Below, in pieces: positions 1 to 9,108 of a stretch of 34,732 bases of DNA (its first letter is position 1; each line of letters starts with the position of its first letter). The notes under the pieces are model-generated. The model saw only the letters and a program-made list of their open reading frames with translations, did no database searches and was not told the DNA's origin. The position numbers and the translations under genes are program-made. Source of the DNA: Symbiodinium natans (lineage: Eukaryota; Sar; Dinophyceae; Suessiales; Symbiodiniaceae); assembly GCA_905221605.1 (NCBI GenBank), contig CAJNDS010000651.1, positions 64,001-98,732 of the forward strand. Reading direction: 5' to 3'.

Positions 1-10
1 TGGCCAGGCC

Positions 11-541
11 GTGACAGCCCCAAGCTGTGCGGCCAGCTATCACGCCGAATCCTCTGGAGTGCAAGGGAGGCCGGAGCCTTTCGTTGTTGGTATCATTCCT
101 GGCCCTTACCCATGTGCTTCCCTCAATGCGGAGGGCCCGAACCTCAATTCGAACCTCAATTTGGAGTCAAGCGGGCTGGACCTCCGCCAGCATCGGTTTT
201 CGGCTGGATTTTGTTCACAGGACCTCCCAGGGCCCGAGCTGTGCGCGTGTGGAAGTGGCAAGGTCCTAGGTGCCCTTCATGTGCCAGAGGTTCAGGCTTT
301 TGTGAGAGCATGCGGCAACGTTGCAGAAAACAACCCAGGTACGGAGGTTCGTTTGGCGGTGCATCAGTTGAACAACTTCTGCCAGTGGTGCATTCTTGCC
401 TGGCATGCCGGGGCCAGCAAAGGTAAAGGTGGGGCGCTTCCGTTGGGACGTCCCTGTCCTGACCTGTCGGGGCCGAGGTTTTTTGGTTCTGAGTTCCTTT
501 CTTCGGATTTTTGGGGGGCCTCGGCTGGGATCTCAGGTTGA
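11..541 (+). pseudogene. Possible decayed part of the retrotransposon ORF1
   Basis: An open stretch of 176 codons lies in a different frame from the next ORF. It contains a small Cys cluster (LCACGSG, around residue 80) and FCQWCILAW near residue 125, and it overlaps the following frame by about 145 bases. Because LINE ORF1 is normally one continuous frame upstream of ORF2, two overlapping frames here suggest a frameshifted ORF1, but the protein is too diverged to prove it. It could also be 5' UTR that happens to be open. I recognise no domain. Confidence 0.25.
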
Positions 542-1313
542 TGTTGAAGCCCCAGCTGTCCCAACGTCTGCCGTAATCGCCCAGAAGCCATTCAACCAAG
601 GGTCGGCCCCAATGTCGCTTTCGCAGCCGCCCCAGTCCAGGCGAGCGCGGAGAAGATGGCACAGGCGCCGAAGGTTGGCCGAGGCCTTTCTTGAGGTTCA
701 GAGCCACAGCCGGGGTTTTGGTCATGGTGTTGGGAATGTGAGCGCCGGTGTATCTCAGGCCTGGGATGCTGATAGCAGGGTTCCGCTTGTTAAGTCAGCT
801 GCCAGGGCCTACCATTACTCCAATTCGAGTGAATTTCCTACCAGCGGTTTTGATTCTGCAATAGAGCCCCGTTGTTCCGTGCAGGGAGCCCCCAGGACCC
901 AGGAGGAGGAGGCTTTTGCCATGAAGTGGAGTTTGTGTGAGGAGTTGGTGGGGTCGCTGGCCCGGGGTCCTGGGGGACCAGGTGCAGGCACGAAAGCACC
1001 GGCGTGCTCAGCCGATGGTGCGCAGGTGCACAAGTTGGCAGAAGTACAACCCGATGTGCGCCCTGCAGGCTGCGCTCGGAAAATGGCCCAACAAACTGCG
1101 CTTTTAAACGTCAAACAGGCTGTCCTATCACAGGATGAGGGTGCCCTGCTTGATGCGGTGGAGGTGATGGAGCAACAAGGTCTCATGCAGGAGGGCACTT
1201 TCGTTTGGAGGGCCGCTGAGCTCGCCATTGAAACTCAGGCGGGGGATGTGCCTAGGAGTGTGGCTTGTTGGGCTATTGACGATGCCCTTTCCAATCTGTC
1301 GACACCAAATTGA
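396..1313 (+). CDS. Putative retrotransposon ORF1 protein (unrecognised)
   Basis: A 305-codon frame runs directly into ORF2. Its central part is rich in Arg (RRARRRWHRRRR near residue 85), compatible with nucleic-acid binding, and its last 80 residues are predicted helical (for example LLDAVEVMEQQGL). No RRM, zinc knuckle or coiled coil typical of LINE ORF1 proteins is evident. Its stop codon TGA at 1311-1313 overlaps the first codon of the ORF2 frame, which lies one base back. That tight overlap supports it being the true upstream partner of ORF2. The start is uncertain: the ATG at 396 is simply the first in frame. Confidence 0.5.
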   Translation: MPGMPGPAKVKVGRFRWDVPVLTCRGRGFLVLSSFLRIFGGPRLGSQVDVEAPAVPTSAVIAQKPFNQGSAPMSLSQPPQSRRARRRWHRRRRLAEAFLEVQSHSRGFGHGVGNVSAGVSQAWDADSRVPLVKSAARAYHYSNSSEFPTSGFDSAIEPRCSVQGAPRTQEEEAFAMKWSLCEELVGSLARGPGGPGAGTKAPACSADGAQVHKLAEVQPDVRPAGCARKMAQQTALLNVKQAVLSQDEGALLDAVEVMEQQGLMQEGTFVWRAAELAIETQAGDVPRSVACWAIDDALSNLSTPN

Positions 1314-4300
1314 GAGCAGACCTGCGTGTGATTAGTGCCAACATAACTTCTTGGAGGAAGGACCTGTGCCCATGGATTGCTCAACATAAGGCGTCCATCT
1401 TGTTGCTACAGGAAACACATCTTTCGCCGGAACAGCCTGATCTTATCGATGCCCAGCTCGGGTTTCATGGCTATGGTGTTTTCAGCATCCCGGGCCATCC
1501 CACAGGCAAGGGAGGTACCTCAGGGGGATTGGCCATTTGTTTCCGCAAACACTTGAACCTGAGGTGTGTCCATCATTTTGTCAAGGCCGGTGCTGGTTAT
1601 CAAGTTGCAGCCCTCAGGTTGAAGGATGTCGATTGTTACTTTGTGAATGTTTACTTGAAGGCTGGTGAGGGTTTTCAGGGCAGCCTCAATGCGCAAATCC
1701 TGGCCAGCTTGATTCCATTCCTTCGCTCGGTCCGGGGCCTCTATTTCTTGGCCGGGGATTTCAACGAAGATTTTGATGTCATTGCTGCAACCAGTCTTGA
1801 GCAGGAGGCTAAGGGCAGGTGGATCAGTTCAGGTGAGTCCACATGTGCCGGGGGTGGCAACATTGACTATGGCTTGCTGGCGCCGGTCTTGGCGGCCGGA
1901 GCCTCCTTGTCTGTGGATTGGGTCACCCCTTTCGCTCCCCATGCGGCCCTGCATTGGTCGCTTCAGCTGCAGCACTTTGATGTTAAGCTTCCCCAGCTTG
2001 CGCCCTTCAGGCCAGCCCAGGTGCAACCCCGGCCTTTCGAGCTCCGCTTGGCCATTGATGAGCAGGGTGAGCAAGCTGCGCAGGCCCACACGGAGAGGGC
2101 TGTTCACCTTCTTGGGGTTGATGTCGCGAATCCGGGTTTAAGTGCGCTGTTTGCCAGCCTCAGTCGCGACGTTGAGCTTTCCGTTTACAGTGCCAGCCAA
2201 GGCCGGGGTTCTCAGGTTAGGTGCCAAAGGAAGCCGTTGCTTGTTCAGAGGGCCCCGCTTGCTGGGTGGGGTGGTGCGCAGGCTTCATTTTGGAATCGTA
2301 TGGTGGTCTGGTTGGAGGCTTGTTCTCGGTCTTTCCATGTCAGCCCCTTCGCCCAACGGGCCGCGCAGAAGCTGAAAGCCATGTGGCATGGTAATGCTTC
2401 GGAGGCTGAGGCCTTTTGCTCGGAGCTTAGGGCCACGATTGATAACGGGCACGCTGGGTCATTGCCGGGTTTGCTTGAAACTGCTAAGGGGCAGCATAAA
2501 CTTCATTTTAAAAAGTGGCAACAAGAGAAGAATGCCTCCTATGCCAAATGGCTCCGGCAAGCCTCCTTGAAGGGTATGCGACCCTTGTTCAAAAGTGTTA
2601 AGTCTGAAGAGGTCATCACCATTCGCCCCTTTCTTGATGCGCCCGTCCAGGAACGCATTTATCTTCGGTGGCGCCAATGGTTTGATTTGTGGTCGCGCCC
2701 GGACGGGGTCGATCCGGCTTTGTTGGCATCTCTCAAGGCGGCAGCCATTGAGCAAGCGGGCAGACTGCCCCCGATTTCTTTGGATCGGGCGGTTTCTTTC
2801 TTTAAGAAGGTTCCTTGTAAGGCGCCAGGTTTAGACGGTTGGACGTGCGAAGTTCTGCTTCACTTGAGTGCTGAGGCAGTGCAAGCCATTCTTGATTTTT
2901 TCCATCACTGTGAGAGGCAAGCTGCGTGGCCGGATCAGCTGGTTTTCGCGCTTATTGCATTACTTCCCAAATCTGAAAAACGTGAGCGTCCCATTGCACT
3001 TCTGCACATTTTATATCGTGCTTGGGTAAAATTGAGATGGCAACTTGTTGCTGATTGGCAGGCTGCCTATGCTAGGCAGGCTCAATGGGACAAGGCCGTC
3101 CCGGGGGGCCAGGTCCTTGATGTGGCCCTTGCCAGGTTGATGTTGGGGGAAACGGTGCGACGCAGCAAGCATCACTTGATAACCCTGTTTCTTGACATGG
3201 AGACCTTTTATGATCGGTGCTTGTTTAATGACGTCATCAACTCCGGGCTTTCCCTTCAATACCCCCCTTTGATCCTTCACCAAGCCCTGCTCACTTACAT
3301 GGGGCCTCGTTTCGTTCAGTCTGAGGGCTCCCTGTGCCCGCCTATATGGCCGGGCAGGGGAGTCCTGGCAGGATGCCCGGCGGCACCTTCGGTGTCAAAA
3401 CTTGTCATCCACCCAGTTGCTGCGAAACTGGCCTCTAAGAAAACTGCTTGCAACCTTGACATTTGGATTGATGATCTTTCCTTGGATTCGATTAATAAGT
3501 CCCCGCTTCATGTCGCCAGTGATTGTCTTAAGTTGTTTAGAGGGCTTCGGCAGGACTTGGAGTCTAAGGGTGCCCAGGTTTCAATTTCCAAGACTTGTTT
3601 TGTGGCTTCGTCCAAGGAGGCGGCTAAGGCTCTTGAGAGGCTTCGGGGATCAACAGACCCGAAGGTTAAGCCGCTGAACAGGGACCTCGGGATAACCTCA
3701 GCAGGAGGTCGCAGGCGAGTGCTGGGTTTGGCGGAGCATCGGCGGAAGAAGGCGGCAGGGCGCTCGCGGAAGTTAAACAAGCTTGCCGTTCCGGGTCGGG
3801 CGCACAGAATTCGGATCGTTCGCGCATCCTTGTGCTCGGCGGGGCTTTGGGGGCACCAGGCCCAAGGAGTGAGCCCGAAGCGGAGGAAGTTTTACCGCAC
3901 TTTAGTTGCCAAACACCTTGGTCGCCATAAGTTAGGTTGTCTTGATCTTACATTTCTTGTTCACCGGCGTCGTTGTGAGGACCCCCATTTAACCTTGCTG
4001 AGGCAACATGTCCGTTCCGTTGCGAGGGTCTTCCGCAGATGGCAGAGTGTAGATCCAGACAAGTTTCGTTCGACATGGGCCAGCATTTGGCTGTGGCTTG
4101 TTGCGGCACAGCACCCGTGGAAGCGGGTCAATGGTCCGCTCGCGGCCTTAATGGCCTATCTTGGTGAACTCGGTGTTCAGGCGCCCCAAGCTCATCACTG
4201 GCATAAGGGCGACAGCCACCTAACGATCGATTGGTCCAGCCTGGATGCCACTCGTCGTGTGTGGCAGTGGCTCCTGCCCCTGTGGGAAGAGGCTCGCTTG

Positions 4301-5533
4301 CAGCGGGTGGCCAAACTGGAGGGGTGCCATGCGCTGGACTTGGGGGTTGATTTTGCGGTTCAGGACCGCCTCCAAAAGCGAAAGTTTTTCAACAAAAACA
4401 TGGCCGTTAACCTGCAAGCGTTGTGGCAAGGTGCTTTGTTGAGCAGGTCCAAGCCGGGGTGGTGCACAGCTTGCAATTGCCCACTTGATTTGCAACACGT
4501 CTTGTGGGACTGTCCCTTCATCTCTGATAAATTTCCTTTGCCTCCGCATCTCCGTGAAGCCCGCGCAAAGTTCCCTTGGCCGAGTCTCTGGCTCAGAGGA
4601 TTGGTTCCCAAGGACGTTACCAGGTTGGGTGAGTTATGGAACTCCTCTGGTTGTGGCATCCCGGAGTGGCGCCGTCTTATCAATGCTGATGTAGATGAGC
4701 TTTGTGGTTCGAGGGCAGCTAGGGTTTATGCTGACGCGAGCAAGCCTGACTTAGAGGCCATTGATAGGCTTTGTGAAGACGTTTGTTTACATTTGGCTCG
4801 GAAAATTGGGTACATCCTTCAGCGAAAAAAGGACAAGTCTTTCCCGTGGCTGCTGGAGCGCAGCAGTCTTGAATCACAAAGAGGGGTATCCTCTCAGGTC
4901 ATTCCGGGGGACAAGTTTGTGAAGCCAATGTCGGGGCCAAAAGTTTGCAAACCCAATAAAATGCAGCGCCTCAAAGACATGCTTGCAAACCCCGATCCTG
5001 CTTTGGGCCATGTTTGGCGGGACTGCGAGTCCAAAGCCGTGAACAATTTCGCGATTCAGTGCACGGTTTGCAAGCTTTACGTGGAGCAATGCAATGCTCA
5101 GGATGTCTTTAATCGCAAGGCGTCCAACCCCTGTCAGGGCATCGTGGGCACAGTGCCGCCGATTTGGCAGGTGCATGAAACTCATGACATGCTTAATAAG
5201 GGATCCTTCTTTACTTGCACCAAGTGTTTGGCCATTGTCAAGGTTGCTTCGACTTCGGCTTCGTCATTGCTTCAGGCCCCTTGTAAAGGTCTCGGTCGTA
5301 AGATCAAGTCGGGAACTCAATTGAAGTCGATGGCCAATGTAGAGAGCGCAAAAAATCATTCTATTGAAACTGCGATGCAGGGTCTTGAGCGTCGTTCCCA
5401 GGAGATTGCCAATGACACAGCGGCCACGACTCACGTGATTCATCAAGTGCCGAAAGCTCCAGCCAAACCAAAGGGGAAGCCCAAGGCCAAAAGCAAGGAT
5501 TCTTTCCGGCAGACCCGCCTGTCCTTCAATTAA
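1310..5533 (+). CDS. LINE ORF2: APE-type endonuclease / reverse transcriptase
   Basis: The 1,407-residue polyprotein would nick target DNA and copy the element RNA by target-primed reverse transcription. Endonuclease motifs: SANITSW (N11), LLLQETHL (E36), AGDFNEDF (D150, N152), GNIDYGL (D187) and PHAALHW (H211). Reverse transcriptase motifs: KAPGLDGW (505-511), LLPKSEKRERPIALL (551-565), motif A FLDMETFYD (627-635), RGVLAGCPAAPS (683-694), and motif C WIDDL (719-723, the catalytic Asp pair). A C-x2-C-x7-H-x4-C zinc-finger-like motif sits at 1052-1068 and a second Cys cluster (CTVCKLYVEQC) near 1250. The frame opens with TTG, and the nearest upstream stop in this frame is at 1277-1279, with no ATG between that stop and the endonuclease. 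Translation therefore probably depends on ORF1, by reinitiation or a -1 shift. No internal stop is present. Confidence 0.92.
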   Translation: MRADLRVISANITSWRKDLCPWIAQHKASILLLQETHLSPEQPDLIDAQLGFHGYGVFSIPGHPTGKGGTSGGLAICFRKHLNLRCVHHFVKAGAGYQVAALRLKDVDCYFVNVYLKAGEGFQGSLNAQILASLIPFLRSVRGLYFLAGDFNEDFDVIAATSLEQEAKGRWISSGESTCAGGGNIDYGLLAPVLAAGASLSVDWVTPFAPHAALHWSLQLQHFDVKLPQLAPFRPAQVQPRPFELRLAIDEQGEQAAQAHTERAVHLLGVDVANPGLSALFASLSRDVELSVYSASQGRGSQVRCQRKPLLVQRAPLAGWGGAQASFWNRMVVWLEACSRSFHVSPFAQRAAQKLKAMWHGNASEAEAFCSELRATIDNGHAGSLPGLLETAKGQHKLHFKKWQQEKNASYAKWLRQASLKGMRPLFKSVKSEEVITIRPFLDAPVQERIYLRWRQWFDLWSRPDGVDPALLASLKAAAIEQAGRLPPISLDRAVSFFKKVPCKAPGLDGWTCEVLLHLSAEAVQAILDFFHHCERQAAWPDQLVFALIALLPKSEKRERPIALLHILYRAWVKLRWQLVADWQAAYARQAQWDKAVPGGQVLDVALARLMLGETVRRSKHHLITLFLDMETFYDRCLFNDVINSGLSLQYPPLILHQALLTYMGPRFVQSEGSLCPPIWPGRGVLAGCPAAPSVSKLVIHPVAAKLASKKTACNLDIWIDDLSLDSINKSPLHVASDCLKLFRGLRQDLESKGAQVSISKTCFVASSKEAAKALERLRGSTDPKVKPLNRDLGITSAGGRRRVLGLAEHRRKKAAGRSRKLNKLAVPGRAHRIRIVRASLCSAGLWGHQAQGVSPKRRKFYRTLVAKHLGRHKLGCLDLTFLVHRRRCEDPHLTLLRQHVRSVARVFRRWQSVDPDKFRSTWASIWLWLVAAQHPWKRVNGPLAALMAYLGELGVQAPQAHHWHKGDSHLTIDWSSLDATRRVWQWLLPLWEEARLQRVAKLEGCHALDLGVDFAVQDRLQKRKFFNKNMAVNLQALWQGALLSRSKPGWCTACNCPLDLQHVLWDCPFISDKFPLPPHLREARAKFPWPSLWLRGLVPKDVTRLGELWNSSGCGIPEWRRLINADVDELCGSRAARVYADASKPDLEAIDRLCEDVCLHLARKIGYILQRKKDKSFPWLLERSSLESQRGVSSQVIPGDKFVKPMSGPKVCKPNKMQRLKDMLANPDPALGHVWRDCESKAVNNFAIQCTVCKLYVEQCNAQDVFNRKASNPCQGIVGTVPPIWQVHETHDMLNKGSFFTCTKCLAIVKVASTSASSLLQAPCKGLGRKIKSGTQLKSMANVESAKNHSIETAMQGLERRSQEIANDTAATTHVIHQVPKAPAKPKGKPKAKSKDSFRQTRLSFN

Positions 5534-5984
5534 GTTTAGGTGGTTCACCTTGGGATTGGCTTGGGGGTTGTTGTTGGTTTGGGGCTTTGGTAAATGTGCC
5601 TATTCCCATCGGCCGGTGGATGTAGGCTGCGCCCGAAAACTTCTTTGTCCCCAAAGTGCCCTTTCCAGAAACACCCTGAAAGTGGCACAAGTGGCCCAGG
5701 TGGGGGGTTTCGAGCCCGAAACCTGGACTTGGGCCAGAAGAGGGCTCGCGGGCCAGCCCACCCACTTGCATCCCCAACCTGCGCCCTAACCCTGCGCCCC
5801 AGCCCCACACCTTTTGTGTCCCCAACCTGCGTCCAGCCCCACCCATCTGCGTCCCCAACCTGCGCCCCGTTTGCCTCCGAATGCCCCACATCCGCGCGCA
5901 CCTTGCGCCGCGGCTCCCACCCCGGCCGACTCTTGCAGAGCGCCCTGGTAAAGGATTGGTTTCGACTTACGCTGGTGTGCGCTT
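5534..5984 (+). other. GC-rich 3' region of the retrotransposon
   Basis: Noncoding sequence follows the ORF2 stop. It moves from G/T-rich sequence just after the stop to very C-rich sequence, then to the first satellite monomers. I see no poly(A) signal or simple-repeat tail that would mark the exact element end. Confidence 0.5.
5765..5880. repeat. Short C-rich minisatellite (CCCCAACCTGCG units)
   Basis: The motif CCCCAACCTGCG followed by CC or TCC recurs around 5775, 5820 and 5851, separated by CAGCCCCAC-type spacers, giving an imperfect tandem repeat of roughly 30-45 bp. The opposite strand is correspondingly G-run rich. Confidence 0.6.
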
Positions 5985-6205
5985 GTTTGGCAGCTTGCAG
6001 TCCTCCAGCTTCGGCCTATCCTGGCAGCTTGCAGTCCTTGAGTTTCGGACATCATTTCATGCAGAGCTTGGAGAATGTGGCCTTGCCTGGTAGCTTGCTT
6101 TCCTTGAGCTTCGTATTCGATTTCAACCAAAGCTAGGAGAATGGGGCCTTGACTGGCAGCTTGCAGTCCTTGAGCTTCGGATTCGCTTTTAACCAGAGAG
6201 CACGA

Positions 6206-6432
6206 GCCGGTCACAAAGTATGTGCATGATCAGCAGGACTTGTCAACGCAGGATTATCAAATTTCCCCAAAATTCTTGAAAGTCCCAATTAGCAATCACT
6301 CATGCCCTACTTCATTCCACTTGACAATCAGGCGGGCTCATAAGGCGCACGTTGCTTACTTGGAAGGGTTCAAGAAGGCTTTAAATTTTTAAAGCTGTTT
6401 TGGGGGTGTAAACACACGAGCAAAACTTTTGG
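6206..6432. other. Non-satellite spacer inside the satellite region
   Basis: About 230 bases without monomers interrupt the array. They hold no open frame of note and no repeat I can recognise. The flanking monomers are truncated on both sides, which suggests insertion or an array boundary. Confidence 0.5.
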
Positions 6433-7377
6433 AGGCATGTTTGTGCCATAGCTTGGAGAATGTGGCTTTGCCTGGCAGCTTGCAGTCCTTGAGCTTCGAA
6501 GTGTGTTCCAGCCAGAGCTTGGAGAACGTGGCTTTGCCTGGCAGCTTGCAGTCCTTGAGCTTCGGGCTTCGGATACGATTCAACGGGAGCTTGGAGAACG
6601 TGGCGTTGCTTGGCAGCTTGCAGTCCTCGAGCTTCGGGCATTGCTTCAGCCAGAGCTTGGAGAATGTGGCCTTTCCTGGCAGCTTGCAGTCCGTGAGTTT
6701 CGGACATCATTTCATGCAGAGCTTGGAGAATGTGGCCTTGCCTGGTAGCTTGCTGTCCTTGAGCTTCGTATTCGATTTCCACCAGAGTTAGGAGAATTGG
6801 GCCTTGACTGGCAGCTTGCAGTCCTTGAGCTGCGGATTCGCTTTTAAACAGAGATTGGAGAATGTGGCCGTGCCTGGCCGCTTGCGTTCCTTGAGCGTTG
6901 GATATTATAAAGCTTGGCGCAGATCCAAAATGTTGAGGCTCAATTGTATGAGATAGCATGAAGGGAATATATCACAAAATCCTGGCAGCTTGCACTCCTT
7001 GAGCTTCGGGGCATGTTTTTACCATAGCTTGGAGAATGTGGCTTTGCCTGGCAGCTTGCAGTCCTTGAGCGTAGAAGTGTGTTCCAGCCAGAGCTTGGAG
7101 AACGTGGCTTAGCTTGCAGTCCTTGAGCTTCGGATTCGCTTTTAACCAGAGATTGGAGAATGTGGCCATGCCTGGCCGCTTGCATTCCTTGAGCGTTGGA
7201 TAGTGTTTCAACCAAGAGCTTGAAGAATGTGGTTTTGCCAGGCGGGTGCAGTCTTTGAGGTTCGGAGACTGCTTCATACAGAGCTCATTGTGACCTTGCC
7301 TGGCAGCTTGCACTCCTTGAGCTTCGGGGCATGTTTGGCAGCTTGCAGTCCTTGAGCTTAGAAGTGTGTTCCAGCCA

Positions 7378-7978
7378 GAGCTTGGAGAACGTGTCTTTGC
7401 CTGGCAGCTTGCAGTCCTTGAGCTTCGGGCTTCGGATACGATTCAACGGGAGCTTGGAGAACGTGGCGTTGCCTGGCAGCTTGCAGTCCTTGAGCTTCGG
7501 GCATTGCTTCAACCAGAGCTTGGAGAATGTGGCCTTTCCTGGCAGCTTGCAATCCCTGAGTTTTGGACATCATTTCAGGCAGCGCTTGGAGAATGTGGCC
7601 TTGCCTGGCAGCTTGCTGTCCTTGAGCTTCGGATTCGATTTCAACCAGAGCTAGGAGAATGGGGCCTTGACTGGCAGCTTGCAGTCCTTGAGCTTCGGAT
7701 TCGCTTTTAACCAGAGATTGGAGAATGTGGCCGTGCCTGGCCGTTTGCATTTCTTGAGCGTTGGATAGTGTTTCAACCAGTGCTTGGAGAATGTGGTTTT
7801 GCCAGGCGGGTTGCAGTCTTTGAGGTTCGGAGACTGCTTCATTCAGAGCTAGGAGATTGTGACCTTGCCTGGCAGCTTGCACTCCTTGAGCTTCGGGGCA
7901 TGTTTTGACCATAGCTTGGAGAATGTGGCTTTGCCTGGCAGCTTGCAGTCCTTTGAGCTTAGAAGTGTGTTCCAGCCA
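7378..7978. repeat. Complete nine-monomer higher-order repeat unit
   Basis: Monomers A (7378-7449, 72 bp), B (7450-7515), C (7516-7581), D (7582-7647), E (7648-7713), F (7714-7779), G (7780-7845), H (7846-7911) and I (7912-7978, with one extra T) follow head to tail. Each is recognisable by its variable end, for example GACATCATTTCA in C and GGATAGTGTTTCAACCA in F. The same ordered series is repeated, with deletions, on both sides. Confidence 0.85.
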
Positions 7979-9096
7979 GAGCTTGGAGAACGTGGCTTTG
8001 CCTGGCAGCTTGCAGTCCTTGAGCTTCGGGCTTCGGATATGATTCAACCGGAGCTTGGAGCCTGGCAGCTTGCAGTCCTTGAGCTTCGGGCATTGCTTCA
8101 CCAGAGCTTGGAGAATGTGGCCTTTCCTGGCAGCTTGCAGTCCTTGAGTTTCGGACATCATTTCAGGCAGCGCTTGGAGAATGTGGCCTTGCCTGGCAGC
8201 TTGCTGTCCTTGAGCTTCGGATTCGATTTCAACCAGAGCGAGGAGAATGGGGCCTTGACTGGCAGCTTGCAGTCTTTGAGCTTCGGATTCGCTTTTACCA
8301 GAGATTGGAGAATCAGTGTTTGCTTCAGTGCTGTGAAGGAGGATGCCGGGACTTGCCTGCATGCCCGTTGAATTCGTGGCTCTCTCGGCATCCGCGCTTT
8401 GGCACTTGACACCTGGTCCAGCTTGACTCGCGTGCAGCAGTTTGCTCCGTTACCTGCGGGTGGCGGGGCGACACTTTCTGTAGGCAGGTAGTCTCTGCTG
8501 TAGATCGGTGTCCTGGTAGTTTTTCCTTTTCACTTAGCCTTGGAGCTGCGACCGTTTTGCCCGCTCGGAAAGAAAAATTCACCTGTAGTGTTTGCCCAGT
8601 TGGTGCCATGTGGTGTTTTACTGTACAGAGAGAAGCATGAGAGTTTTCTGCTGCAGGACTTGGCATGAGCATGTTTGGTTTTGCCCAAAGTCCCTAAAGC
8701 ATGTTTGGGTTGACTGCGACGCATGTCTTGTCTTGTTGGCATGGCCTAGGATGAGTTTTGAAGCACTTGGAACTGCATGAGAGCAGTAGTGAAGAAGTGC
8801 GTGTCAGAACTCTGAGGTTCTGTCTTGCTGCAACTCACTCCGTGTCCCCGCCACTTCGTTCGTTGCCGTTGGACGTGTAGGATGGGAGTAGGAGTGCAGA
8901 GTGGACTCTGAAGCTTCGCTGTTTTGCTGTTCGGAAGTGACCTGAAGTCCCCGAGGTGTAGACCAAAGCAGTTGCATTGTTCTTTTGCTTTACCTCCTTT
9001 GTAGAACAAAGTTGAGATGGAATTCGTAGCTTTTTGGAACCCTTCGCTCTTGGAGAGAGCTTGCTGCAAGAACTGAAGCTTGCTGAACACTTTGGT

Positions 9097-9108
9097 GTTT
9101 GGCTCAAG
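9097..9108 (+). promoter_or_regulatory. Second spliced-leader-like 12-mer
   Basis: GTTTGGCTCAAG is identical to the copy at 20427-20438. Upstream similarity to the leader does not extend beyond these bases. The plus-strand frame at 9080-9433 runs through it. Confidence 0.2.

Larger units (their letters stand above)
1..5960 (+). mobile_element. Non-LTR (LINE-type) retrotransposon, 5' end possibly cut by the window
   Basis: This segment has the order expected of a LINE: a loosely defined upstream reading frame, a long ORF2 that starts with an APE-type endonuclease and continues into a reverse transcriptase, then a GC-rich noncoding tail. ORF2 is uninterrupted over 4.2 kb, so the copy is young or under selection. 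I could not identify the 5' promoter, a poly(A) tail or target-site duplications. The 3' limit is set only by where the GC-rich tail gives way to satellite monomers near 5,985, so the element may be shorter. The APE endonuclease plus fingers/palm motif order places it in the broad L1/RTE-like assemblage; a clade cannot be assigned by eye. Confidence 0.85.
5985..8313. repeat. 66-bp satellite array with higher-order repeat structure
   Basis: A monomer of 66 bp recurs through this block, built on a core reading GCTTGGAGAATGTGG, then CCTGGCAGCTTGCAG, then TCCTTGAGCTTCGG, with a variable 16-base end. One monomer type is 72 bp through a 6-bp insertion. In the best-preserved stretch nine distinct monomers (A to I) run from 7378 to 7978, and monomer A starts again at 7979. 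Type A also starts at 6514, so types A to E occur in the same order in three blocks. Partial blocks occur at about 5985-6205, 6445-6905 and 6985-7377. Because 66 is divisible by three, long frames stay open on both strands; I do not treat them as genes. Confidence 0.9.

Noticed and set aside
4700-4760. RNase H domain in LINE ORF2 (VYADASKP)
   Set aside because: One Asp-containing phrase resembles an RNase H start, but the Glu and later Asp motifs do not follow.
5985-8313. CRISPR-like array
   Set aside because: Monomers are contiguous and degenerate, with no unique spacers, and the context is eukaryotic.
7358-8362. Minus-strand 334-codon frame
   Set aside because: It is the satellite read in reverse. 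The 66-bp period keeps frames open without needing selection, and there is no start context or domain.
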